A DNA stretch of 6,555 nucleotides, from NCBI GenBank assembly GCA_023428085.1, contig JAEYZK010000114.1, positions 1 to 6,555 of the forward strand, written 5' to 3'. Each line of letters opens with the position of its first letter. Positions within the stretch are counted from its first letter, which is position 1. A program made the position numbers and the translations under genes. The stretch comes from Pseudomonadota bacterium. GTDB lineage: Bacteria; Myxococcota; Myxococcia; Myxococcales; Anaeromyxobacteraceae. This document shows positions 1 to 5,749 of this stretch, piece by piece. Below the pieces are notes generated by a model that saw nothing but the letters and a program-made list of their open reading frames with translations, was not told the DNA's origin and searched no databases.

Positions 1-34
1 GGGTGCGCGCGGACCGTGACGGGGCGCCTCGGGT

Positions 35-367
35 TCAGAGCCCGCTGGCGCTCCGGAGGGTCTCCCAGGAGTAGATCCCGGTGGAGTGGCCGTCCGACCA
101 GTGGAACTGGACGGCGTAGGAGCCGACCGGCGTCACGCGCAGCGGGTGGATGTCGGCCGGGATCGTCGCGGGGTCGAGGATCTTCCGGCCCGTGCCCTCC
201 TCGACGCAGCCGGCGCAGGGGCAGCAATCGCGCATCCGGGCGGCCGGCACCGTCACCTCGGGGCCGCCGGGCCAGCGGATCCGGACGGCGCCGTCGGCGA
301 GGACGTCGATCGCCTCGGGCGGCTCCGGGGCGGGCTTCTTGAACTGGATCCGGTCGAGGAGTCCCAT
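35..367 (-). CDS. DUF971 family protein (gamma-butyrobetaine hydroxylase N-terminal-like domain)
   Basis: This 110-residue protein is essentially a single DUF971 domain, the small module also found at the N-terminus of gamma-butyrobetaine/trimethyllysine dioxygenases and fused to some Mrp/ApbC iron-sulfur carriers. Visible support is the RMRDCCPCAGCVEE segment (residues 44-57) followed by FHWSDGHSTGIYSWETL (88-104). Cys49, Cys51, Cys54 and His94 reproduce the Cys-x-Cys-x2-Cys...His spacing that binds zinc in the human dioxygenase domain, so a bound metal is likely. There is no catalytic dioxygenase domain, signal peptide or membrane segment; it should be cytosolic. The start is fixed by AGGAG six bases upstream of the ATG. 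It follows the QueC-like gene by 9 bp and is probably translationally coupled to it. Family membership is secure; the biochemical role is unknown, with an accessory role in Fe-S or metal handling being only a guess. Confidence 0.88.
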   Translation of the reverse strand: MGLLDRIQFKKPAPEPPEAIDVLADGAVRIRWPGGPEVTVPAARMRDCCPCAGCVEEGTGRKILDPATIPADIHPLRVTPVGSYAVQFHWSDGHSTGIYSWETLRSASGL

Positions 368-373
368 GTCGTT

Positions 374-380
374 CTCCTAG
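374..380 (-). promoter_or_regulatory. Ribosome binding site of the DUF971 gene, overlapping the upstream stop codon
   Basis: On the minus strand the sequence reads CTAGGAG, then six bases, then ATG at 367. The TAG (379-377) is the stop codon of the QueC-like gene and is also the first part of the TAGGAG Shine-Dalgarno. A ribosome ending on the upstream gene is therefore placed directly on the initiation site of the next, a classic arrangement for translational coupling. Confidence 0.8.
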
Positions 381-1120
381 CGCGCGTGTTGCGCGTTCGC
401 CCGCCGTCGTCCGGCGGAGAGGTGGTAGCGGACCCGGGAGAGGAACGGCAGCCGCCAGGACATCCCCTCTTCCATCGCGCACGCGCAGGGATTGCACACG
501 CCGCACGCGGTGTCGTCCGCGCGCGGACGGTGGCAGAAGCTCGTGCGCTCGAGGAGGTCGTGGAACCCGGCGCGGCGGGCGGCGGCGCTCATGTCCGGCT
601 TGGTGATCCCGAAGACGGGGAAGCGGAACCGCCGGAAGAGCGCGAGGAAGTCCGGATCGGCGCAGTCGGGGGCGGGCGCGAACCAGGGGTCCTCGGGAGG
701 ACCGGCGCGGACGAGCCACGGCTGCAGCACGCGGAACACCTTGCCGTCGCGGTCCGCGACCGACATCTCCAGCCCCTCGAGCGCCTCCTGCTCGGCGAAC
801 CGCGCCAGCCACTCGTACTGTCCGCCGATCCCGCTGCCGCGCCGGATCCGCTCGAAGGCGGCGGTGATCGCCGGGGCGGGACGCACGTCGGCGAGCTCGC
901 GGTAGCGCGTCGGCGCGAGGAGCGCCGCCGCCGCGGGGTGGCGGGCGCGGACGCCCTCCTTGATCGCGCGCATCGCCCGGAGCTCGGCGCCGGTGGAGCG
1001 GCGCGCCGGGTCGATGAGGTACCAGGGCTCGACCGGACGCGCCTTCGCGAGCAGGAGCTCGAGGAGGCGGTACGTGGAGTCCCACCCGCCCGTCCAGAGC
1101 AGCTTCGCCGGCTCGTGCAT
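377..1120 (-). CDS. QueC-like PP-loop (N-type ATP pyrophosphatase) protein with zinc-type Cys motif
   Basis: This 247-residue cytosolic protein resembles 7-cyano-7-deazaguanine synthase (QueC), which makes preQ0 from carboxydeazaguanine with ATP. The N-terminus has a pyrophosphatase P-loop, TGGWDS (residues 10-15), on a beta strand (KLLWTGGWDSTYRLLELL). Near the C-terminus Cys196, Cys206, Cys209 and Cys212 give C-x9-C-x2-C-x2-C, the QueC zinc arrangement, with an extra Cys214. Differences from true QueC are clear: the usual SGG Ser is Thr, and the YGQRH block expected near residue 40 reads IDPARRSTGAE. A distinct IGGQYEWLARF segment lies at 98-108. Substrate may therefore differ, and I withhold the symbol queC. 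The start is chosen for the GGAGGAGGA just upstream; the frame stays open further upstream, but only as Arg/Pro-rich translation of the neighbouring gene. It is followed directly by the DUF971 gene. Confidence 0.8.
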   Translation of the reverse strand: MHEPAKLLWTGGWDSTYRLLELLLAKARPVEPWYLIDPARRSTGAELRAMRAIKEGVRARHPAAAALLAPTRYRELADVRPAPAITAAFERIRRGSGIGGQYEWLARFAEQEALEGLEMSVADRDGKVFRVLQPWLVRAGPPEDPWFAPAPDCADPDFLALFRRFRFPVFGITKPDMSAAARRAGFHDLLERTSFCHRPRADDTACGVCNPCACAMEEGMSWRLPFLSRVRYHLSAGRRRANAQHAR

Positions 1121-1125
1121 CGACG

Positions 1126-1134
1126 TCCTCCTCC
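1126..1134 (-). promoter_or_regulatory. Strong ribosome binding site of the QueC-like gene
   Basis: The minus strand reads GGAGGAGGA, five bases before the ATG at 1120. It decides the start, because the same frame is open for another 285 codons upstream without any family-like sequence. The 56-bp gap to the preceding stop shows no clear promoter; its short CGCGCG repeats are not distinctive in DNA this GC-rich. Confidence 0.75.
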
Positions 1135-1176
1135 GTGGCGCCGCGCGCTGCAACCTCGCGCGCCCGGGATCCGCGG

Positions 1177-1977
1177 TCAAGCCCGCCGTGCGAGCGCGAC
1201 GAGCAGCGCCGACCGATCCTCGTGCGGCGCCACGCACGGGCGCGCGTCCGCGGCGAGCAGCTCGCTCGCCGCGAGATCCGGCGCGAGCCGGAGGATCGCG
1301 GAAGAGCGGGTCCCGTAGACGGGGTCGCCGTGGATGCACGTGGCGTCTCCGCGGTCGAGCACCCGGAGCAGCGCGTCCAGGTCGCCGTCCGGCGCGGCGG
1401 CGCCGTGGTGGACGAGCAGCTCCCGGAGGCGCGGGAGGGACGGCTCGGCCGGCCAGCGCGCGCGGAGCCGCTCCGCGCGCGGGCCGCGGCCCTCGCGGTC
1501 GCGCTCGGTGACGACGTGCAGCCCCGGGTCGAGCGGCGTCACGCCCTGCTCCTCGCCGTCGTACCACCAGAGGAACGCGCCGGCGGCGTCCGCCACGAGG
1601 AGGTGGAACGGGTTCCACGCCGCCGCGTCGAGGCCGCGGAGCGCCTCGGCCGCCTCCGCCGCGCTCCCCGCCGCGAGCGCGAGCGGGACGAGCGCGCCGC
1701 GGGAGCGGCGCGTGGGATCCGGCGTCCAGCCGAGCCGGACGAAGTGGTTCGTCACCCCGGCGAAGAGGCCGCGGGCCGAGACGCCCATCCACGTCCCGCC
1801 GGCCTGGAGATCGAGCGGCGCGGCGCAGCTGGGCCAGCGGACGCCCTCCGGCCCAGGCGCCGCGGGGCCGCGGACGCCCCAGCCCTCGGACGGCCGATCG
1901 AGCTGCTCGTCGCGGTTCGCGGCGACGACGATCGGCCAGCGCCGGTCGAGCTGGTAGCCGAGGACGAGGGTGCACAT
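1177..1977 (-). CDS. NRDE family protein (TANGO2 / Transport and Golgi organization 2 homologue)
   Basis: The 266-residue product has the family signature NRDE at residues 21-24 in WPIVVAANRDEQLDRPS, followed by DLQAGGTWMGVSARGLFAGVTNHF (56-79), also typical of this family. Residue 2 is Cys, matching the MC start of TANGO2-like proteins with an N-terminal-nucleophile-hydrolase-like fold; this fixes the start, since Met removal would expose Cys2. Length agrees with the family. Eukaryotic relatives have been linked to heme trafficking and lipid homeostasis, but the bacterial role is not established. No signal peptide or membrane segment is seen, so it is probably cytosolic. No good Shine-Dalgarno precedes the ATG; the nearest AAGGA is 16 bases away, inside the 3' arm of a perfect hairpin. 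It lies 82 bp after pckG and 56 bp before the QueC-like gene. Confidence 0.88.
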   Translation of the reverse strand: MCTLVLGYQLDRRWPIVVAANRDEQLDRPSEGWGVRGPAAPGPEGVRWPSCAAPLDLQAGGTWMGVSARGLFAGVTNHFVRLGWTPDPTRRSRGALVPLALAAGSAAEAAEALRGLDAAAWNPFHLLVADAAGAFLWWYDGEEQGVTPLDPGLHVVTERDREGRGPRAERLRARWPAEPSLPRLRELLVHHGAAAPDGDLDALLRVLDRGDATCIHGDPVYGTRSSAILRLAPDLAASELLAADARPCVAPHEDRSALLVALARRA

Positions 1978-1990
1978 GCAGAGAGTGTAG

Positions 1991-2038
1991 TCGTCCTTCG
2001 ACTCCGCAGCCGCTTCGCGCTGCGGAGTCGAAGGACGA
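1991..2038. repeat. Perfect 20-bp inverted repeat with 8-nt loop (terminator-like or dispersed palindrome)
   Basis: Bases 1991-2010 are exactly complementary to 2019-2038, around the loop CGCTTCGC (2011-2018). It fills most of the 82-bp gap between the pckG stop and the NRDE start. Its position, 21 bases after the pckG stop, would suit a transcription terminator for pckG, but no run of T follows the stem on either strand (minus-strand continuation is CTACACTCTC). The perfect arms and the AGGACGAAC edge resemble the intergenic palindromes that occur in many copies in some bacterial genomes; whether this one is multicopy cannot be told from one window. It could also protect the pckG mRNA 3' end or restrict NRDE initiation. 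Confidence 0.9.
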
Positions 2039-2059
2039 ACGGCAAGACTCCCTGATCTT

Positions 2060-3841
2060 CTACTTCACCTTCCGCGCCGCCCGCACGCGCTCGAGCAGCA
2101 GCTCGCGCTGGAGCGAGAGCGGCCGCGGGAGCGTCGGGCCGAGCTTCTCGAACCACTCGGCCTGGGAGGCCAGCTCCTCCTCCCACTCGCCGAGGTCGAT
2201 GCGCGTCGCGGCGGCGATCGCCTCGGCGGAGGCGTCGATGCCGGCGAGCTCGAGCTCGCCCTCGTTCGGCGTGTAGCCGAGCAGGGTCTCGCGGGCGCCG
2301 ACCGTGCCGTCGCACCGGTCGAGGACCCACTTCAGCACGCGCATGTTGTCGCCGAAGCCGGGCCAGAGGAACTTGCCCTCGGCGCTCTTCCGGAACCAGT
2401 TGACCATGAAGAGCTTCGGCGGGTTCGGGATCCGCTGCTGCATGTCGAGCCAGTGGCCGAGGTAGCTGCCCGCGTCGTAGCCGCAGAACGGCAGCATGGC
2501 CATCGGGTCGCGCCGCACGCCCTCCTTCAGCCCGACCGCCGCCGCCGTGGTCTCCGAGCCCATGGTCGCGCCCAGGTAGACGCCGTGCGTCCAGTTGAAC
2601 GCCTCGAGCACGAGCGGGACGGTGGTGGACCGGCGGCCGCCGAAGAGGATGGCGGAGATCGGGACGCCCTTCGGGTCTTCCACCGCGGCCGAGAGGGCAG
2701 GGTTGTTGCGGGCCGGGGCGGTGAAGCGGCTGTTCGGGTGGGCGATCTTCTCGGTCGAGCCCTTCTTCCAGGGCGCGTTCTTCCAGTCGATGCACTCCGC
2801 GGGCGCCTCGCTGTCCATCCCCTCCCACCAGATGTCACCGCCGGCGGTCCGCCCGACGTTGGTGAAGAACGAGTCCTTCTTCACCGTGTCCATCGCGTTG
2901 GGGTTGGTCTTGCGGTTCGTGCCCGGGGCGACGCCGAAGTAGCCGTTCTCCGGGTTCACCGCCCAGAGCCGGCCGTCGTCGCCGACGCGCATCCAGGCGA
3001 TGTCGTCGCCGACGGTGCGGATCTTCCAGCCGGGGAAGGCGGCCGGCGGGATCATCATCGCGAAGTTGGTCTTGCCGCAGGCAGACGGGAACGCGGCCGC
3101 GACGTACCGCTTCTCGCCCGTGGGCGACTCGGCCTCGAGGATGAGCATGTGCTCGGCGAGCCAGCCTTCGTTGCGCGCGAGGTAGCTGGCGATGCGGAGC
3201 GCGAGGCACTTCTTGCCGAGGAGCGCGTTGCCGCCGTAGCCGGAGCCGACGGACCAGATCGCGTTCTCCTGCGGGAAGTGGCAGATGTACCGGCGGTCGG
3301 GGCTGCAGTCGCGGACCGAGTGCAGGCCCCGGTTGAACTCGGCGGACGGGCCGAGCCGATCGAGCGCGACCTTGCCCATGCGGGCCATGATCCCCATCGA
3401 GAGGACGACGTAGATGGAGTCGGTGAGCTCGACGCCGACCTTGGCGAAGGGCGAGGTGGCCGGGCCCATCACGTAGGGGACGACGTACATCGTCTTCCCC
3501 TTCATGGCGCCGTCGTAGAGGCCGGTCATGAGCTTCTTGGCCTCGGAGGGCTCCATCCAGTTGTTGGTGGGCCCCGCCTCCTCCTTCGTGGGCGTGCAGA
3601 TGAAGGTGAGGTGCTCGACCCGCGCGACGTCGTTCGGGTTGGAGTGGTGGTAGTAGCAGCCCGGCCACTTGACGGGGTCGAGGGGGATGAAGGTGCCGGC
3701 CGCGACCGCCTCCTTCATGAGGCGATCGAACTCCGCCTTGGATCCGTCGCACCAGACGACGCGTTCGGGCTTGAGCAGCTTGGCCGATTCCTCGACCCAG
3801 CCGATGAGGTGGGGATTCTGGGTGGGGCGCTCGCTGGTCAT
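2060..3841 (-). CDS. pckG: Phosphoenolpyruvate carboxykinase (GTP)
   Basis: The 593-residue enzyme decarboxylates and phosphorylates oxaloacetate to PEP with GTP, the entry step of gluconeogenesis, in the cytosol; the reverse anaplerotic direction is also possible. The family signature AFPSACGKTNF (250-260) holds the P-loop and the reactive active-site Cys255. The kinase-2 motif TVGDDIAW (276-283) supplies metal-binding aspartates. GSGYGGNALLGKKC (199-212) supplies substrate contacts and the Mn-ligand lysine, and Arg74 in ARVEHLTF matches the PEP/oxaloacetate arginine. Guanine-clamp aromatics sit in NWFRKSAEGKFLWPGF (481-496: Trp482, Phe483, Phe491, Phe496), which, with the length, identifies the GTP class rather than the shorter ATP class. 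The start at 3841 is chosen over an upstream ATG at 3892 because AAAGGA lies seven bases before it and homology begins there. All key residues appear intact. Confidence 0.97.
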   Translation of the reverse strand: MTSERPTQNPHLIGWVEESAKLLKPERVVWCDGSKAEFDRLMKEAVAAGTFIPLDPVKWPGCYYHHSNPNDVARVEHLTFICTPTKEEAGPTNNWMEPSEAKKLMTGLYDGAMKGKTMYVVPYVMGPATSPFAKVGVELTDSIYVVLSMGIMARMGKVALDRLGPSAEFNRGLHSVRDCSPDRRYICHFPQENAIWSVGSGYGGNALLGKKCLALRIASYLARNEGWLAEHMLILEAESPTGEKRYVAAAFPSACGKTNFAMMIPPAAFPGWKIRTVGDDIAWMRVGDDGRLWAVNPENGYFGVAPGTNRKTNPNAMDTVKKDSFFTNVGRTAGGDIWWEGMDSEAPAECIDWKNAPWKKGSTEKIAHPNSRFTAPARNNPALSAAVEDPKGVPISAILFGGRRSTTVPLVLEAFNWTHGVYLGATMGSETTAAAVGLKEGVRRDPMAMLPFCGYDAGSYLGHWLDMQQRIPNPPKLFMVNWFRKSAEGKFLWPGFGDNMRVLKWVLDRCDGTVGARETLLGYTPNEGELELAGIDASAEAIAAATRIDLGEWEEELASQAEWFEKLGPTLPRPLSLQRELLLERVRAARKVK

Positions 3842-3848
3842 GGTCACG

Positions 3849-3854
3849 TCCTTT
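3849..3854 (-). promoter_or_regulatory. Ribosome binding site of pckG
   Basis: The minus strand reads AAAGGA followed by a seven-base spacer and ATG at 3841. This favours the start giving MTSERPTQNP over the in-frame ATG 17 codons upstream, whose extra residues (MQHPRRRGLLAEPKDVT) do not look like family sequence. Confidence 0.7.
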
Positions 3855-3908
3855 GGCTCCGCGAGGAGGCCTCGTCGTCGGGGGTGCTGCACCTTCTGGA
3901 GACCGCCG

Positions 3909-3935
3909 AGGCTAGCACGCCGCGCGACCGGTCAA
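3909..3935 (-). promoter_or_regulatory. Candidate sigma-70-type promoter of pckG
   Basis: On the minus strand TTGACC (3935-3930) is followed after 15 bases by TAGCCT (3914-3909), which is preceded by TGC, an extended -10 feature (TGn). The spacer is shorter than the ideal 17, which the extended -10 may offset. The predicted transcript would start near 3902 and carry a leader of about 60 bases. In such GC-rich DNA an intact TTGAC box at this place is notable, but it is a consensus match by eye only. Confidence 0.45.
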
Positions 3936-4062
3936 GTGCCTCTGGGGTCGCGGCGGGGGGTGACGCGGTGTCGCGGGGACGGGAGTGCAGCGCCGGTCCG
4001 GATCGCCGCACCGGAGGGCAGGCAGGCAAGCTGGCGCGGCCGGCCATGGGCATGATGAGGCC

Positions 4063-5730
4063 ATGTTTCGCCACGGGCCGGAGCTGGTGGAAGGGGGAGT
4101 GCGGTTTCGCGTGTGGGCGCCCGCCCTGGAGCGGCTCGCGGTGCGGATCTCCGGCGCGGACCACCCGCTGCGAAAGGGGGACGACGGCGCGTTCGAGGGG
4201 GTGGTGCCCGGGGCGGGCCACGGCACCCGGTACGAGCTCGTGCTGCCCGACGGCGCGCGTCGCCCGGACCCCGCCGCGCGCCGCCAGCCGGACGGAGTTC
4301 ACGGTCCGTCGCAGGTGTTCGACCCGGGCGTCCACGCCTGGAGGAACTTCGCGCCGGAGGTGACGCTCGAGGCCCTGGTGTTCTACGAGCTGCACGTCGG
4401 GACCTTCACCGCCGAGGGGACCCTGGACGCGGCGGCCGAGCGCCTCTCGGACCTCGCCGATCTCGGGGTGACCTGCGTCGAGCTGATGCCGGTGCAGCCG
4501 TTCCCCGGCACGCGAAACTGGGGGTACGACGGCGTCCAGCCCTGGGCGGTGCACGAGGCGTACGGAGGCCCGGCCGCCCTCCAGCGGTTCGTCGATCGCG
4601 CCCACGCGCACGGCCTCGCCGTCTGCCTCGACGTCGTCTACAACCACCTCGGGCCGGAGGGGAACTACACCGCGGGCTTCGGACCGTACTTCACGCATCG
4701 TCACCGATCGCCGTGGGGCGATGGCCTCGACTTCGACGGCCCCGGCGCGGCGCCCGTCCGCGCGTTCATGATCGGCGCCGCGGTCCAGTGGGTCCGCGAC
4801 TTCCGGGTGGACGCGCTCCGCCTCGACGCGACCCACGCCATCACCGACGACGGCCGCGAGCACCTCGTCGCGGAGCTCACGCGGGCGGTGACCGCGGAGG
4901 CGGCGCGCGCCGGGCGGCGCGTCCACGTGATCGCCGAGGACGAGCGGAACGACCGGAAGGTGGTCGAGCCGCCGCCCGCCGGCTGGGGCTGCGCCGCGGT
5001 CTGGGCCGACGACCTCCACCACGCCCTGCACGCCCTCGTGACCGGCGAGCGCGCCCGGTTCCTCGCGGACTTCGGGCGGCCGGACGACGTGACCCGGGCC
5101 CTCGCGGAGGGGTTCGTCTACCAGGGCGAGGTGTCGCCCTACCACCGCAAGCCCCGGGGCACGCCGGCGGCGGGGCTCGCCCCGTCGCGGTTCGTCGTCT
5201 GCGATCAGAACCACGACCAGGTCGGGAACCGCCCGCTGGGCGAGCGGCTCTCGACGCTCGTGCCGTGGGACGCGCTCGCGCCCATCTCCGCCCTCGTCCT
5301 CCTCGGCGCGGGGCTCCCGCTCCTCTTCATGGGCGAGGAGTACGGCGAGCAGAACCCGTTCCTCTACTTCACGAGCCACGGCGACCCGGCCCTCGCGAGG
5401 GCCGTCACCGAGGGGCGCAGGAGCGAGTTCATCGGCGACGTGGGGGACCGCGTGCCGGATCCCCAGGACGAGGACACGTTCCGGCGCTCGCGCCTGACGC
5501 ACCGGCGCGACGGCCGGCACGGCGCCCTGCGCGACCACTACAAGCGGATGCTGGGCCTGCGGAAGCGGTACCTCGGCGAGATCGCCGCGGGCTGGCCGGC
5601 CGTCGAGCGCCGCGACACGGCGTTCACGCTGCGCCGGCCCGGCCTCACGCTCGAGGTGAACCTCGGCCGCCGCGAGTGCGCCGGCCTCCCCGGCTTCGGG
5701 GTCCGGGTGCGGACCGGCGCCGGGAGCTGA
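4063..5730 (+). CDS. treZ: Malto-oligosyltrehalose trehalohydrolase
   Basis: TreZ cleaves the alpha-1,4 bond next to the terminal trehalose unit that TreY makes at maltodextrin ends, releasing trehalose in the cytosol. The 555-residue product has an N-terminal beta-sandwich (GGVRFRVWAP, 11-20), a GH13 barrel and a short C-terminal domain, the usual length. Visible GH13 regions are DVVYNH (190-195), RVDALRLDATHAI (248-260) with nucleophile Asp255, VIAEDERNDRK (289-299) with acid/base Glu292, and QNHDQVGNR (382-390) with transition-state-stabilising Asp385. The EDERND form and HDQVGNR identify TreZ rather than glycogen branching enzyme. The ATG at 4063 puts FRHGPELVEGG ahead of the conserved domain; its only Shine-Dalgarno-like element, GAGG, ends just two bases away, so initiation is probably weak. 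Neither treY nor treX is in the window, and treZ seems to be transcribed alone. Confidence 0.95.
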   Translation: MFRHGPELVEGGVRFRVWAPALERLAVRISGADHPLRKGDDGAFEGVVPGAGHGTRYELVLPDGARRPDPAARRQPDGVHGPSQVFDPGVHAWRNFAPEVTLEALVFYELHVGTFTAEGTLDAAAERLSDLADLGVTCVELMPVQPFPGTRNWGYDGVQPWAVHEAYGGPAALQRFVDRAHAHGLAVCLDVVYNHLGPEGNYTAGFGPYFTHRHRSPWGDGLDFDGPGAAPVRAFMIGAAVQWVRDFRVDALRLDATHAITDDGREHLVAELTRAVTAEAARAGRRVHVIAEDERNDRKVVEPPPAGWGCAAVWADDLHHALHALVTGERARFLADFGRPDDVTRALAEGFVYQGEVSPYHRKPRGTPAAGLAPSRFVVCDQNHDQVGNRPLGERLSTLVPWDALAPISALVLLGAGLPLLFMGEEYGEQNPFLYFTSHGDPALARAVTEGRRSEFIGDVGDRVPDPQDEDTFRRSRLTHRRDGRHGALRDHYKRMLGLRKRYLGEIAAGWPAVERRDTAFTLRRPGLTLEVNLGRRECAGLPGFGVRVRTGAGS

Positions 5731-5748
5731 CGGGGGCCCTTCCCCCCG
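5731..5748. terminator. Small GC hairpin in the treZ / outer-membrane gene convergent gap
   Basis: CGGGGG (5731-5736) pairs with CCCCCG (5743-5748) around a six-base loop, filling almost all of the 19-bp gap between two converging stop codons. Symmetric placement suits a bidirectional terminator, but no T run follows on either strand, and six GC pairs can arise by chance in DNA of this composition. Confidence 0.25.
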
Positions 5749-5749
5749 C

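Larger units (their letters stand above)
3842..4062. other. Divergent intergenic region between pckG and treZ
   Basis: This 221-bp region serves two outward-facing genes. On the pckG side it holds the promoter candidate at 3909-3935 and, in the presumed leader, a small palindrome GGTGCTGCACC (3883-3893) that might be an operator half-site pair or chance. On the treZ side are three tandem GGCA units (4017-4028) and a cluster of ATG triplets just before treZ. I see no convincing plus-strand sigma-70 or sigma-54 promoter for treZ, no riboswitch-like structure and no small gene. Confidence 0.5.

Noticed and set aside
1142..1163. CGCGCG inverted repeats in the NRDE / QueC-like gap as a terminator
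   Set aside because: Only six pairs of simple alternating CG, no T tract, and such runs are common throughout the window.
86..1318. 410-codon plus-strand open frame antisense to the DUF971, QueC-like and NRDE genes
   Set aside because: Arg/Ala/Gly-rich composition without family motifs; it mirrors the codon bias of the genes on the opposite strand, as expected in very GC-rich DNA.
1121..1975. N-terminal extension of the QueC-like frame to an ATG at 1975
   Set aside because: The added stretch is low-complexity Arg/Pro sequence lying over the NRDE gene in another frame, and a strong ribosome binding site precedes the ATG at 1120.
1135..2055. 306-codon plus-strand open frame antisense to the NRDE gene, crossing the hairpin
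   Set aside because: No motif and shadow composition; the NRDE protein on the other strand has clear family signatures over the same bases.
3993..4014. CCGGT ... ACCGG inverted repeat upstream of treZ
   Set aside because: Five-base arms with a 12-base loop are not significant in sequence this rich in CCGG.
4032..4048. Possible sigma-54 promoter (TGGCGCG ...) before treZ
   Set aside because: The -12 TTGC element is missing and spacing does not fit; TGGC occurs often by chance here.
2453..4363. 636-codon plus-strand open frame antisense to pckG and running into treZ
   Set aside because: Covers well-supported genes on both strands and has Val/Gly/Arg-rich shadow composition with no recognisable domain.
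3844..5538. 564-codon minus-strand open frame antisense to treZ
   Set aside because: Overlaps an intact TreZ with all catalytic residues; its sequence is repetitive Arg/Val/Glu with no motif.
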